This document shows, one piece after another, positions 19,877 through 31,608 of a stretch of 64,000 nt of DNA; the first letter of the stretch is position 1; every line of letters starts with the position of its first letter. The stretch covers positions 868,001 through 932,000 of the forward strand of contig WSYJ01000142.1 in NCBI GenBank assembly GCA_020186115.1, given 5' to 3'. The position numbers and the translations under genes are program-made. The notes under the pieces were generated by a model. The model had not been told where the DNA came from and ran no database searches. It saw nothing but the letters and a program-made list of their open reading frames with translations. The DNA comes from Histomonas meleagridis (Eukaryota > Parabasalia > Tritrichomonadida > Dientamoebidae).

Positions 19877-20537
19877 AGTGGAAATCAGGTGATGTGACTT
19901 CCTCTGAAAAAAGCGGACAATTTCCGTTGGCGGCAGTTTTATTGAGGTTACATTCAAAAATCAGTATTCAATTTTTGGACAATTTTAATGTGACTTTGTG
20001 GGAACTTTCGTTTTTTTGTTGTTTCGTCATGGGTTCGGAATTCTATTATAATATTTCAATTTTTTTCATAACAAAGATAAAATATATTGTTGGATGCGAA
20101 CTAATTTAATTTTGAAATCAATTAATTCTAAATTATGTATAAAACAAAAGTACTTAAATCTGTGCATATTATGTTGATTTTTATGCATAAATTTATTTGT
20201 AAAATAAGATAAAATTGCAAAAAAATGGTTTTGAACATTGATGCAATTCTCTAAGTTTCAAAAAAATTACATCATAAAGTATATAAATGTGTCAGTATTT
20301 AGCATTTGCTATACATGAGATGATTTAAATAAAAAAGAAACAAAAAATTTTTGAATCTATTTACTTATTTTTTTGACAGCTGTCCATATTGTTCTTGCCA
20401 CCAAAAACTAAAATTTAGAACATATTTATCGCAGCTTTGGAATGACAATTATAAAATTCTTCTCCCCATCAACACAATTCAATTATATTTGTATCGTCTT
20501 CTATGAGAATTTTCAACAAGTTAAAGCGAATGGTTAT
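19877..20537. other. intergenic upstream of actin
   Basis: About 660 bp with no gene seen. It holds the upstream promoter region of actin and the 3' end of the next minus-strand gene. Confidence 0.5.
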
Positions 20538-22892
20538 TTATGTTATATACAAATATTTCTGTAACTGAATGACATATTCACTTGGGAAAGTTCCAATAAC
20601 GAAATTCAAGAATTGTTCCTTTGACAAATTATATAATTTATGTGATGTTACCATTGGATTTACATGTGAAAAATAAAATGTATTATTATCTAAATTAAAA
20701 GGATTTCTATCCAAATAATTCAAATACAATTCATAAGATTTTACTTTAAATTCATTGCCAACATTAAATGAAAATAATAAATAAAAATAAAGATTAATAT
20801 CAAACTGTAACCCAGTGGTATTAAATCCATTTAACAGTATTTCATACAAAATTTCAAAAGAAAAATTATTTTTTGGTAACCATACATCAATATTTTGTTT
20901 GTCAATTGAATAGATGAAAGCGAACGTTAAAAATAATATCGTTCTATCGGTAACCGTTGTTGTATTTATGATTTGAATCAAGTAAAATATCAAATTCAAT
21001 ACATTATTTTTAGTGTTTTCAGTACCATTTAAATATAAAGCAATTGCTAAATCAGAAAATCTTAAATCAATGTTTGATTCTTTATATTTATTATTAGAAT
21101 ATTGTAAAAAGAATTGCTCTATTCCATCAATAACGCCAATACGAGCGAAAAATGCAGATATACCAAATATAGAGCAAATTATTTCGGGTGAAATAAATGA
21201 TTGCGATATAAACTGTATGAAACAATTATAAAATTTCTTTAAATTTTCAGTAATTACAAAATCTTTGTTTGGTAGCGATGAAAATATTAATGATGAAAGT
21301 TGAATAGTACTTATTACTTTATTCGAATCGAATAAAAATTCACATAAAATCGGCAAAAAAATTTCTTGAATAATTAAACAATAATTTGGATACACAATAT
21401 AATCAGAAATAAAATGTCCAATATCAAAAGCAACGTCAATATTTTCGACATAATTAATCCACATTTCCTTATAATATAATAAATATTCAGGTATTATTTG
21501 TTGGTAATTATCAACAAAATTTAATAATATTTGATTAACAATACTGAGCACATCGACAACAATTCCGGTTGTAATACTTTTAGCAATTGTACTAAGTGGT
21601 CCCAACGCTGTGTTAAGAAGTAATTTAGAGTTGTCTGTGTTTTTGATAGAAAGAGCTTTAGATACTAATAAAGGAATTGCAAAATGATTGGATTGAATAT
21701 ATTGTTCTGGAATTTGTTTTCCAGTGTAAATACAACACATTAAATACCTTCCAATAAGTATTGGATCATCATTAGTGACGGGCTCTGGAATTTTAATATC
21801 AATATCAGAATCAAAAGTCTGTGTGTATGTTTCTATAATATAAAATGCAGCTTCTTCACTTCGTGGATCACTAAACATATTACTTAAATGGGGAAAAATT
21901 TGGTCAAATTTAACTTTATATAACTTGAGAACTTGTGCAGCTTCTTCACGGAGAAATGTGTTTTCTTCAATATCATTACAAATATTCTCAGCAACAAAGA
22001 ACTCTAAATCATTCAGCCACATCTGATATTCATCATCAGATGCAATACAAAGACGAATGCAAATAGGAATAAATGGTGTTTGCACTATTGATTCGTCAGC
22101 CATATACGTAAACATATTGAGAATTGAAATAGCATATGTCGAAAAGCTATAACTGGTCCTATCGGGCAGAACTTTTTCAGTTGGAAAAGGGCAAATTTGG
22201 GCTAAATTTGATAGCTGAAAAGTGACTGATTTATACTTTTCTTCACTCTCAGGAATCAGCGAAAGGAGGGGAAGAAGCTCTGAAAGTGTTGGCAAGAAAT
22301 TGATAATATCACTCTGGGATAAGAAGTATTGAAGAACAAAATTGAATAGTGGAGAAAAAAACTCATAATTTGTTGAATTTAATTGATTGCTTACAAACTT
22401 GGTGATACAACGTGCAGATAGAACAAAAGAAAATACATCTGTAGGTTTCATGATGATTCCACAAAGATATTGAAAAACATTTTCTGAAATTTGACGACGA
22501 ATTTCAATGTAGTGAAATAAAGTCAGAAGAATGCCATAAATTTGAGTGTCTTCTTGGAAAATAAATTCTTCTATATTATTTATGGATTCGCCTAAAATAT
22601 AGGAAACTGGAATAACAAGATCATCAATTTGACCATTCAAAAATGGAATTAACAAATGAATTGCTTCTGTGTTTAGCTGTAATTTGTGTCTATAAATTGT
22701 GTATAGTAATAATTTTTTAGAATTTAAATCTGTTTTTTCATCTAAAATCAAGTTTATAAATTGCGATGCCAACTGTACACCATCCCTAGATGCCATGATT
22801 CTTGTCACTCTATGAATTTCATTAAGTAATTCTGAATTGCCTTCTTTGTAAGCAAGTATTAGTGATTCAGGAATGTTCATTTGAACAGACAT
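20538..22892 (-). CDS. large alpha-solenoid (HEAT-like) protein, possibly karyopherin-related
   Basis: 784 aa from ATG 22892 (MSVQMNIPESLILAYKEGNS). It consists almost wholly of amphipathic helices in pairs (LLYTIYRHKLQL, VFQYLCGIIMKPTD, FLPTLSELLPLLSLI, VLSIVNQILLNFVDNY), with no catalytic motif, coiled coil or signal peptide. Overall organisation, with an N-terminal LLNEIHR...FINLIL start, resembles importin-beta/exportin-type HEAT proteins, but I cannot name the family. Intact frame, low-GC codons. Confidence 0.55.
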   Translation of the reverse strand: MSVQMNIPESLILAYKEGNSELLNEIHRVTRIMASRDGVQLASQFINLILDEKTDLNSKKLLLYTIYRHKLQLNTEAIHLLIPFLNGQIDDLVIPVSYILGESINNIEEFIFQEDTQIYGILLTLFHYIEIRRQISENVFQYLCGIIMKPTDVFSFVLSARCITKFVSNQLNSTNYEFFSPLFNFVLQYFLSQSDIINFLPTLSELLPLLSLIPESEEKYKSVTFQLSNLAQICPFPTEKVLPDRTSYSFSTYAISILNMFTYMADESIVQTPFIPICIRLCIASDDEYQMWLNDLEFFVAENICNDIEENTFLREEAAQVLKLYKVKFDQIFPHLSNMFSDPRSEEAAFYIIETYTQTFDSDIDIKIPEPVTNDDPILIGRYLMCCIYTGKQIPEQYIQSNHFAIPLLVSKALSIKNTDNSKLLLNTALGPLSTIAKSITTGIVVDVLSIVNQILLNFVDNYQQIIPEYLLYYKEMWINYVENIDVAFDIGHFISDYIVYPNYCLIIQEIFLPILCEFLFDSNKVISTIQLSSLIFSSLPNKDFVITENLKKFYNCFIQFISQSFISPEIICSIFGISAFFARIGVIDGIEQFFLQYSNNKYKESNIDLRFSDLAIALYLNGTENTKNNVLNLIFYLIQIINTTTVTDRTILFLTFAFIYSIDKQNIDVWLPKNNFSFEILYEILLNGFNTTGLQFDINLYFYLLFSFNVGNEFKVKSYELYLNYLDRNPFNLDNNTFYFSHVNPMVTSHKLYNLSKEQFLNFVIGTFPSEYVIQLQKYLYIT

Positions 22893-23150
22893 TGTCAAAA
22901 TCTTGTTTGATTTTTAACGGTCGCCATCAATTGCTTGTTTTTTGTCCTCAAACCTAAGCTTTAGCAAGGGCTTCTCGACTTTGTTTATTTGACATAAAAA
23001 AATATTTTTTATAGACAAAGTAAAGAGAAAAAAATTGGTTATTGATAATAATGAAATGCACTTAACAACAAATTAATTAAAAACATCCAATTTTATTACT
23101 TGCTGATACACAGGCAATAGAATTCATACACATTTTAAAACTTTTTCAAC

Positions 23151-24059
23151 TTAAATATTTTTTAATATATCTTTCAGATTTGCAACTGCAGAAACTATTT
23201 CATCGTCACAAGACTCATATGACTCACCAAATTCATCTGCAGCCTTTGTAAAGTCTAAGTAAGACTTTTCGAAGTCCAATAATCTGCAGTCTACTTTTTC
23301 AGGATTCTTTTCATCATAAACGATTAAAACGGAAGAAGAATAAAAGCGTATGTTTCTTTCGTGAAGCCTCTTAAGCCCTTCTTCAAGCTTGTTTAACTTC
23401 TTAATTACAAATTGTAACTCATTCCGATGCTTAAAGAAATCAGATAAAAATTCTTTAAGTTCTTCTAATGAACATTTTGTGGAAAAATCACGTCCGACAT
23501 ATGAAAGATGGTCTTCTTTGTTCCATTTCTCGGGATTATTGCTGTACCAAATTGCACCTCGAACTCTGAATTTGGTGATTCCGTTCGGTCCTCTGAGATT
23601 CTTGGCTGTCCTTCGTGCTGCTTTTTTCTTGCTTGCGCCAATTCTCCATGTTCGTGTTCCGACTTTAAGATCAAGTATCGCTGGTTGTGTAAATCCGGCA
23701 GCTACATCTTTTTGTACTAAATATGGAATGTGATTAGTTTCGTGTAAATTTAAGTCAGGGTATGCATCGATTTTAACCTCTTCGTGAGCATAAAATTCAC
23801 TTATTGGCTTTTCGAAATATACAATGCCAAGAATTTCTGGTAAAAGTGAATTTGGAAAGAATTCAGTAAGGTTTCCTTTATAATAGCGATAAAAACGAAG
23901 CTCATTAGGTGTTGCTTTTTTTGCAATATAGCCTTCCTCAAATGGATAGATACTATTGTCGTGACCAAATATTCTTCCGCGTTGAAGACATCCTGGTCGT
24001 CCGTCTATATGAAAGGTAAATTCGTTGGGCCCTTGTTCCATGTGGATGGGTTTGGTCAT
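23151..24059 (-). CDS. inositol polyphosphate kinase (IPK family: IP6K/IPMK)
   Basis: 302 aa. I choose ATG 24059 (MTKPIHMEQGPNEFTFHIDG) because a TCATTTG initiator lies 25 nt upstream; the longer frame would need a TTG. The IPK hallmark PxxxDxKxG is present as PAILDLKVG (~126-134), followed by TRTWRIGASKKKAARR. The late SSSVLIVYD...RLLDFEKSYLDF segment is the second ATP/metal-binding block. The enzyme adds phosphate to inositol phosphates; which substrate (IP3, IP4/5 or IP6) is not visible. The DFEK replaces the commoner DFA(H/K). Length is in the family range. Confidence 0.85.
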   Translation of the reverse strand: MTKPIHMEQGPNEFTFHIDGRPGCLQRGRIFGHDNSIYPFEEGYIAKKATPNELRFYRYYKGNLTEFFPNSLLPEILGIVYFEKPISEFYAHEEVKIDAYPDLNLHETNHIPYLVQKDVAAGFTQPAILDLKVGTRTWRIGASKKKAARRTAKNLRGPNGITKFRVRGAIWYSNNPEKWNKEDHLSYVGRDFSTKCSLEELKEFLSDFFKHRNELQFVIKKLNKLEEGLKRLHERNIRFYSSSVLIVYDEKNPEKVDCRLLDFEKSYLDFTKAADEFGESYESCDDEIVSAVANLKDILKNI

Positions 24060-24079
24060 GTGCCACTTTTGGACCTTCT

Positions 24080-24086
24080 CAAATGA
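24080..24086 (-). promoter_or_regulatory. initiator (Inr) of the inositol polyphosphate kinase gene
   Basis: Minus-strand TCATTTG with A(+1) at 24084. It decides the ATG at 24059 over the upstream TTG. Confidence 0.6.
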
Positions 24087-24995
24087 AAAAAAACTTAGGA
24101 AAATTGTTAGGAATAAGACCAACAAAGTCCCTCAATTCAGCGGTTTTCAAATCCTTTTTTAAACAGGATGTAAATGCACAAAAAGCTGTGACGATAAAAA
24201 TGGTTGTTATCAATTTAATGATAATGATAAACCTTGGCTCACAGCCAATTCGAAATAAATTTCGATGATTTTAAAAGCCTATGAAATACATAATAAGATA
24301 TTTAGTAATTTTAACTCCAAGAACGAATACAGTATATATAAATAATAAGTCCTATCAGATAGAAATTATTAAGTTTCATCTAAATTTAAGCTAAAATACC
24401 ATACATTTTGAAAGCTCATTTAAATGTGATGGAATTTGATTATTTTGGAAAAAGAAATCAACAAGGAATTCACATCTTTTGCGACATTGTTAGTTAAAAA
24501 ACCAATTTTTTATTAATTAATAAAATTTCCATATTCTTCACAATTTCTTCATCAAGTCGAGAATATCTTTTTTTTTTATTTTTGTGCAGTTTGATTTTGT
24601 TGAGGAAGGTTTCTTCCACATGATCAATTAGAAAAAGGTAATTTTGTTTTCAAAAAGATATATAATGATTTTATCTAGGCTTAACTATATCAGAACTAGG
24701 CAAATATTCTTCGTTAATTGTGGGTGTTGTGGAGTAAACAGATGTTGAAATGGTAATTTACCATTAAATTTCGATTGAATATTTTAATAGAAAAAAATTA
24801 TATTTCTTTTATTTTATTCCATGATAAACAAATCTTAATGCTACAAAACAAATAACACACTTTATATATTATGAAAAATACAAATATGTATATAAGAGAA
24901 TTTTGATTTGTAATGTCTTAATCGACTTTTTCTATGTATGAAACTGAAAAATATTTCAATATAAATAATGACAGTATGATATACATATAACCAAG
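24087..24995. other. intergenic, nothing recognised
   Basis: About 900 bp, AT-rich. The small frames at 24083-24268 (+) and 24862-25065 (-) have no family signal. Confidence 0.5.
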
Positions 24996-26870
24996 ATGCA
25001 CAAAGAAGAGCAAATAAACGAAATAAATCAAAAATCTCAAAACGAATTAGAAACATTAAACACATTCAAAAATATAATATTTTGCTTAAACATAAATAAT
25101 TTTGCTCAAACAGTAGATTATATAAACAACAATTTTTGCGAAAATCATCCATTATCTTATCACTTAATTGTAAGTCGTATGATATGCGCATCATTTTTTA
25201 TTAGAAATAATGATCTTGATATGAATATGTATTTGAAATTATTACAGGAAATCGAAAAAAAAAGAGGAAAATTATAAAACCACTTCAAAAATAATTGATG
25301 TATTTTCTCATTACCTTCTTAAAGAAAATACACAAGAATCATATTATTTTCTTAATTGTATGATTGAGCATAATTTACTTGAACCATAAAACATTCCAAA
25401 AGACATTCCATTTTTCGTGCATTTAAATCAAGAAGAATTAAGTAAATTTAAAAATTGGTTTTGTCACGAAAATGTTAATTTTGAAGAACTAGAAAATAAT
25501 AATTGGGAACTTCATAAGAAATTAATCAAAGAAGGACACAATCCGAATGAAATTGCGAAAATAATTCGGAATGATAAAATAGAAGAACTTCAAGAAATAT
25601 CATCACAAACAAATTTTGATTATAACCAAGAAATTGAACCATCACTTTATGAAAGATGTTCATTTATTAACAAATGGGATGTTACATTAATTGATTATGC
25701 AGCATATTTTTCTTCAGTTAAATGCTTTAAATATTTACTTATGAATAATGCAAATGTAAATAACACAGGTAAGTATGCAGTTGCAAGTGGGAACATTGAA
25801 ATCATTCATTTATGTGAACAAAATCATTCGACATTTGAATATGCATATGAAACTGCAATCCAATTTCATCGGAATGATATTTTTAAATATCTTTATGAGA
25901 ATAAATCAAACAAAATTCATAGTTTAGAAGAATTAGGGAAAAAATGTATTTTACATAATAATTTTGAAATTTATATATATTTACTAGAAAATGGAATGAA
26001 AATTAATAATAATATTGTTAATTAATGAATCTGCAAGAATTGGAAACATTTTTCTTGTTAAATATTTCTTAAAAAATAAACAAATTCCTAAAAATATATT
26101 AGTTTATTCATCAAGATCGTGTAACATTGAACTTGTTAAATATATTTTAACACAAAAAGAAATTGAAGTCAATGTTAAAAATATTTATTTGAATAAATCG
26201 AAATTTCAATATATTATTTGGAAATTATTCACATTATTTATGATAGTAATTATGTATGCATCTGAAAATGGCCACACAGAAATAGTTAAAATACTTCTTG
26301 AACAAAAAGGAATAGAGATTAATGCCAAAGATATTTGATCATTTGACATAAAATATAATTTTGCATTTTAAAATTCCAAAATAATATTTGAAATTTATCT
26401 AAAATAATGAAAATTACTTAGAATATATGAAACAGCTCTTATGAAAATGGCCACACAGAAATAGTTAAATTACTTCTTGAACAAGAAGGAATTGATATTA
26501 ATGCGAAAAATATTTATTTGTTTTATTTGAAATTTATTTTAATAATTTTATATTTCAAAATAATATTCGGAAATAATTTAGATTATTTGGTACAGCACTT
26601 GTATTAGCATCTAGATATGGTCATATAGAAATAGTTAAATTACTTCTTGAACAAGAAGGAATAGATATCAATGCTAAAGATATTTATTTGTTTTAATTAT
26701 TATTTATTGGTGATTTGGCATTTCAAAATAATATTTGGAAATTATTTAAATTATTTAATACAGCACTTATGTGGGCATCTTACAATGGGCATGCAGAAAT
26801 AGTTAAACTACTTCTTAAACAAAAAGGAATTGATGTTAATTATAAAAATATTTTTGATTTTAACTTTGTA
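24996..26870 (+). pseudogene. DUF3447/ankyrin gene with several frame breaks
   Basis: ATG 24996 opens the family N-terminus (ETLNTFKNIIFCLNINNFAQ, HPLSYHLIVSRMICASFF). The first break is an A9 run at 25255-25263: one A fewer restores the frame (TSKIIDVFSHYLLKEN). An in-frame TAA follows at 25387-25389. The DUF3447 core from 25417 is intact (NNWELHKKLIKEGHNPNEIA, SLYERCSFINKWDVTLIDYA, GKYAVASGNIEIIHLCEQNH). At ~26022 a 4-bp TAAT duplication shifts the frame into ESARIGNIFLVKYFLK. Then ankyrin modules: VIMYASENGHTEIVKILLEQ, one with a ~10-bp deletion, TALVLASRYGHIEIVKLLLE, TALMWASYNGHAEIVKLLLK, separated by ~80-bp spacers. A mariner (26873) interrupts the last spacer; the end continues at 28156. 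Confidence 0.75.
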
Positions 26871-26872
26871 TA

Positions 26873-28153
26873 GGGGGTGGAAAAAGTCTTTGCGTGCGAA
26901 TTTTTTTATTCAAAATAATTAAGTAAATATTTTTTTAATTATTGCTAATTAATGTACTCCCCTTGGTTTTCAATTACCATGAAAAGTCGGTTCATCCATT
27001 CATTATACACGGATTTAAATATATCTTTTGGTATATTGTATAGCAATTCAGTCACTTTTTTCCAAAAGTTCATTTTCATCCCGAAATTCACATCCTTCTA
27101 GTAACTTTTTAACATAAAAAAAAAAAAAAAAGTCCGAAGGAGCTAGATCCGGTGAGTACGGAGGATGATCAAGTCTTTTTATGCCTAAATCATTGAATTT
27201 TTGAGCAACCAAATGTGGTCTTGCATTATCTAAATGTAAAAAGTATCCTTTTGTTTTGATTTTTTGAGCTAAATCTACAAGAACAACTTCCGCAAAAAAC
27301 TCCCTATTAAATTTTCTATCGAGCGGAAGCATTGTAATTGATTTAATACCTGTTATTCCCCAAATAACAGATATCATTGCTTTTTTCGCTCCGATAGTTT
27401 GTTTGACTTTTTGCGGACAAGGCTGCCTCGATTCAAACCACATTGTATTTCTAGGGTTTACAAAGTATACCCATGTTTCATCTTGTGTAAGAATCATCCT
27501 TATCTTTCGCTCGTTTGCAGTTGTTAAAAATTCTAATAATTCCTTTGCAATATGCACCCTTTTTGCCTTAATTTCTTCAGTAAGTAAATGTGGTACCCAT
27601 TTGAAATTTACCTTCCTCATTTGTAATTTGTTTATTAAAAATATTTTTTCACAGTTTTTATATCAGCATTTGTAATTTTAGCAATTTTTTTTGGTACTTG
27701 CATAAGGGTTTGACGTTAAAAAAATTTCTGATTTTTGGCTCTAAATCGGTTCTTTCTGGTCTTCCCTTTTCTGGGAAGATCAAAAATCGTACATGTTCCT
27801 TCTCGTAACTTTTTTTGTTCTATCTTGAATAGTTCTTAATGCGGGTGCATCATTTTTTATATACATCAAGCAACTCACTATATATGATAGAATTATCTAA
27901 TCCTTTCTTCCAAAGGAAGTTGATAACTGCGCGGATTTCAACCTGAGTTTCATTCATTGAAAATGTTTAACGTTTTTTCTGACAATCCACTTTTCTTGTA
28001 TGAATTTTTTTTGAACTAGTAAATAAAATGCCTTAGTTTTATTTTAAAAAATAATTCATTTAGAACATGTACTATTTAATAATATATTTCAATTTCTTAT
28101 TAAATAACTTCATTACATAAAAAAAAGCTCGCGCAAAGACTTTTTCCACCCCC
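26873..28153 (-). mobile_element. mariner-type transposon, decayed
   Basis: 1281 bp with 22-bp perfect terminal inverted repeats (start GGGGGTGGAAAAAGTCTTTG), flanked by TA on both sides (26871-26872, 28154-28155), the mariner/Tc1 target duplication. Inserted in a spacer of the ankyrin gene. It holds one transposase gene in the opposite orientation (26945-27957). Confidence 0.93.
26945..27957 (-). pseudogene. mariner transposase, frameshifted
   Basis: Starts at ATG 27957 (MNETQVEIRAVINFLWKKGL, the helix-turn-helix region). The frame is broken in several A/T runs before the long open part 27048-27620. That part carries the catalytic blocks: D in TQDETWVYF, D in FLHLDNARPH and D in YSPDLAPSDFFFF. 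After 27048 a further shift at an A6 run leads into the C-terminus (VTELLYNIPKDIFKSVYNEW), ending at TAG 26945-26947. By my count 31 residues separate the last two Asp, not the 34 of classical mariners. The T12 run in the SDFFFFF segment may hide an indel. Confidence 0.85.
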
Positions 28154-28155
28154 TA

Positions 28156-28310
28156 TATTTATTCGTCCAATATAAAATTTCAAAATAGTATTTGGAATTT
28201 ATTCTCATTATTTATGTCAGCAGCTACGTATTCATTTTTTAGTCATAACACAGAAATATTTCAATTATTACTTGAGAACAAACATAAATGCTTTATTTTT
28301 TAAGGATCTG
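28156..28310 (+). pseudogene. last ankyrin module of the gene cut by the mariner
   Basis: Spacer-like sequence (TTTCAAAATAGTATTTGGAA) then MSAATYSFFSHNTEIFQLLL and ENKHKC, ending near 28302. It continues the locus at 24996. Confidence 0.6.
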
Positions 28311-28988
28311 ATTTTCTTTTATTCTTATAGCATGAAAATTATCCATTTTTAATTTTATCAGATAAAATTCTATTAAAAAAGAAACGCAAAAATGAATTAT
28401 TATTAAATTTATTGCGTGCCAAACTTATTCAGGTGAAATACCCTCCAAACTATCCCCAGTTCCTGGTATGATCAATAATCTGTGTTAAAGTATGAAAAAC
28501 GTTACTTTTCTTGTGTAAATTTCTCAATTTCCAACTTTTTCATAATATATCTGGTCGTTGCCCATTTTTTCTTACAACTCTCGAGAATTTTTTCTGTAAT
28601 GGATCCATTTTTTCTATCTTTCACTGATTTTATTTAGGACGACGTTAACACAATTTCCCCTCATTTTTATATGTATGCCTACTGGTTTATCATAGCAGTT
28701 TCTATCCAATTTGACAAATTACTAATAATAACTAAAAAATATTTAAAATAATGCTTCATATTATGAAGAATTCTTCATAGTGCAAAATTAATAATAATAA
28801 TTAAGAAATCTCTCATATTTCGAGATAAACTTAGAATAGATGTTAAATATTTAAGTATACTATCTGCACAAATTAAAGTCATTAATTTTCAACATGAAAA
28901 CATTTTAACTTTGGCTTTGAAAAATATTTTATACAATCATTTAAATGAGCAATATTTCAAATAAAGACAATTTAAATTCTTTAATTTA
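28311..28988. other. intergenic, nothing recognised
   Basis: About 680 bp of AT-rich sequence between the ankyrin locus and the choline-transporter-like gene. Confidence 0.5.
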
Positions 28989-30521
28989 TTAAGTCGATTT
29001 TTCATTACGTTTTTTAAACTTTTCGATTCTTTTATGATATTGATCACAAAACCTTTCATAAAGCCTATTTGAAATTTGGCTTAATTTACTAGGCTCTTCA
29101 ATAAAACAAACGATTATGGTATCGAAAACTGCTTCTGTTGGTTTTATCAAGATGACAAACAAAGAATAAGTAAAATTAGCCGCCCAAATAAACGAGATAA
29201 TTTCAAATCCACGAGGAGCAATAAATGATCCAAGAAGACCTGCTATCATCACATAAAATATTTCATTTAATGTGATTGTTGCAGTAATACATCCATCATG
29301 AACTAAAACATCGGAAAACTTACGGCATGAGAGTTCTGTCCAACGTCGACATCCTTCCATAAAAGGTACTCCATAAATAGCGCAATAAGTTAATGACAAT
29401 TTGGTAATAGCTGAAACCATTTTCTTCAAACATGATCTTAAATATTCGCAACAACAATAAATACATGGAATAAAACAACATGCGCGACCAAAGTATTTAA
29501 GAAGACTATTAAGATAATTCAAAACAGTAAGTAAAAGTCCTGCAAACGCTATACTTCCAAATGATGTTGTAAAAGATCGTTTTAATGATCCGAGGAGTGG
29601 ATACTTTGGGAAATATTCTGTTCCTTTTAAGAAATACCACGAGGCAGTTAAACCAGAGATTGACATATATACAATGTATCCCATTGTTTTTGTAACCCAG
29701 AAGAAAGAGAAAAACACAAAAATATCCCAAAACTTTGAGTCTACAAAATGAATGAATGCAAAAAGAAAATCAAAAAATGCTGTTGTTGCCATTAAAACTA
29801 AAGAATATATAAATATGAAAACAATAATTGATGGATATTTTCGAATAATAGTTGATGAAAGTTCCATTATATCTATTGAGAATTTAATAAAAAGTCTGAT
29901 ACATATGAATGCAATAAAAACTACAATTGCATATAGTACAGGGTAAACAAATAAATATTGAAGATGAAATACTTTAAAGTGCCAGACAGAAATTCCTATT
30001 GCAATAATAACATTAAGTAATAAACTTAACTTCATATAAAAGCGAGGTAAAAATGTTGCATAAAGAAAATGAAAAAGATTTAATCCGAATGCAATAAGTG
30101 CATCAAAACAAAAAAATTTAATGAAATTTTCTATTTTCTGTACGTGAAAATCTATTAAAGATGATTGTGTATAATGAAGTTTATATTTTTTATATATGAT
30201 TACAAATAATGTAATTGTAGCGATAAGATTAATAAGAAATAGAAAAGCCCAAAAAATATCATTGCAACGCTTTTCTTTCTTTGTGTTATTAGAAAATTGT
30301 TCAGGCTCAAACTGTGTTGGATCATACCAATATTGTGAATATTGAGATTGATCAACAGGTATTTGATGCCATTGATCAAATTGAATATGTTGATACTCAA
30401 TATTATATGGATCATATTCATAATAATAATGATTTGCTTGATTTTGATCATAATTCTGGTAATATTGCTGTTGTGCATTTTGATTTTCGTAATTGATGTT
30501 TATATCGATATTATCTGCCAT
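28989..30521 (-). CDS. choline transporter-like (CTL/SLC44, PNS1-type) membrane protein
   Basis: 510 aa from ATG 30521. Residues 1-75 are cytosolic and rich in Asn, Gln and Tyr. About ten membrane helices follow, the first at DIFWAFLFLINLIATITLFV. The late region matches the CTL signature: TASWYFLKG near 300, then LGSLKRSFTTSFGSIAFAGL, a CIPCIYCCCEYLRSCLKK loop, TYCAIYGVPFMEGCRR and a further pair of helices. Human relatives move choline or ethanolamine across plasma or mitochondrial membranes; the substrate here is inferred from family only. Intact frame. Confidence 0.85.
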   Translation of the reverse strand: MADNIDININYENQNAQQQYYQNYDQNQANHYYYEYDPYNIEYQHIQFDQWHQIPVDQSQYSQYWYDPTQFEPEQFSNNTKKEKRCNDIFWAFLFLINLIATITLFVIIYKKYKLHYTQSSLIDFHVQKIENFIKFFCFDALIAFGLNLFHFLYATFLPRFYMKLSLLLNVIIAIGISVWHFKVFHLQYLFVYPVLYAIVVFIAFICIRLFIKFSIDIMELSSTIIRKYPSIIVFIFIYSLVLMATTAFFDFLFAFIHFVDSKFWDIFVFFSFFWVTKTMGYIVYMSISGLTASWYFLKGTEYFPKYPLLGSLKRSFTTSFGSIAFAGLLLTVLNYLNSLLKYFGRACCFIPCIYCCCEYLRSCLKKMVSAITKLSLTYCAIYGVPFMEGCRRWTELSCRKFSDVLVHDGCITATITLNEIFYVMIAGLLGSFIAPRGFEIISFIWAANFTYSLFVILIKPTEAVFDTIIVCFIEEPSKLSQISNRLYERFCDQYHKRIEKFKKRNEKST

Positions 30522-31608
30522 GAGAAAAATTAAACTAAAAAATTTTGATTTAAGTTATGAATAAACTTAAAGTTTTATTATACTAAATAATTAAATTTAA
30601 AATGTCTTAAATTTTATAAATACTTTGAATTATAATAAATTAATTAATCCTCTGGATACTTTTTATGCAATAAACGATAGAACCAATTTGCCTGTAGCTA
30701 AATTTCAAAGAAATTTATTGCTTTAAAGAAATTTCAAAGAAATTTTAACAATTATTTACACGTAGCTACATTTCGTACAACATATTAATTTTTTGAAAAG
30801 GGTGCATCCCAATTTGAGTAAATTTGTTGATGATTTTTTGAAGTAATATTCACTAAGATCATCATCCAAATAAAATATATAAGCAACGTACAATAAAAAA
30901 GACAATAAGATATTAAGCTATTGTTCATCTTTGAAAGTGCAACAAAAACCACTGTTTGCATCATGTTCATTTTTTACTCATTATTATTTTGAATAAAAAC
31001 ACACAAATAAAATATACTCTTATTGTTGCGCTGTTTGTTCTTGATATTATCACTCAGATCTCTATTAAAAGTGAATTAAATCCTTTCATATTAACAGCAT
31101 CCATAGCTTTTGTTCTGTCTCTACAAATTCACTTTTCCAAATGATAAAAGAGAGATTTTAACAGATCTTATTTTTTTCTTCCGTTGCAACGGCCTTTTGT
31201 CGAAAATTTCAAAAGATCACAACAATAACCGCTGACAGAAAAACACTGAACGTCCATTATTGTCGGTTTGACACAAATTTTGAGAATTCAATAAGAACGT
31301 TAATATCTTTCATACGATAATTTTTTCTTGGTATCAACCGTTGGGCTATTTGAAAAACATTCACAAAATTGTTAGCATTGAATATCAAGTAAAACCGTGT
31401 AAATTCTATGCTTTACAAAATGCGGTTCTGCAAACAATGCAATTTACAAATGGTTTGGACAAATCCAAAACATTTCAAGAAAAATAAATATTCGAAAGAC
31501 ATCTACAATTTACTCAACAATCCAAACAATCCAAAGGTATTTACTACCTTTTCTATTATTACATCATCATTTGGACGTGGAAATCAGCGTCTATAAAAAA
31601 CGTTGTAA
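30522..31608. other. intergenic; possible small membrane ORF at 30785-30970 (-)
   Basis: About 1.09 kb. A 61-codon minus-strand frame (ATG 30970, one or two hydrophobic helices: ISYCLFYCTLLIYFIWMMIL) could be a small membrane protein but lacks an initiator motif. A hydrophobic plus-strand frame near 30965-31144 has no in-frame ATG. Neither is annotated as a gene. Confidence 0.3.
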
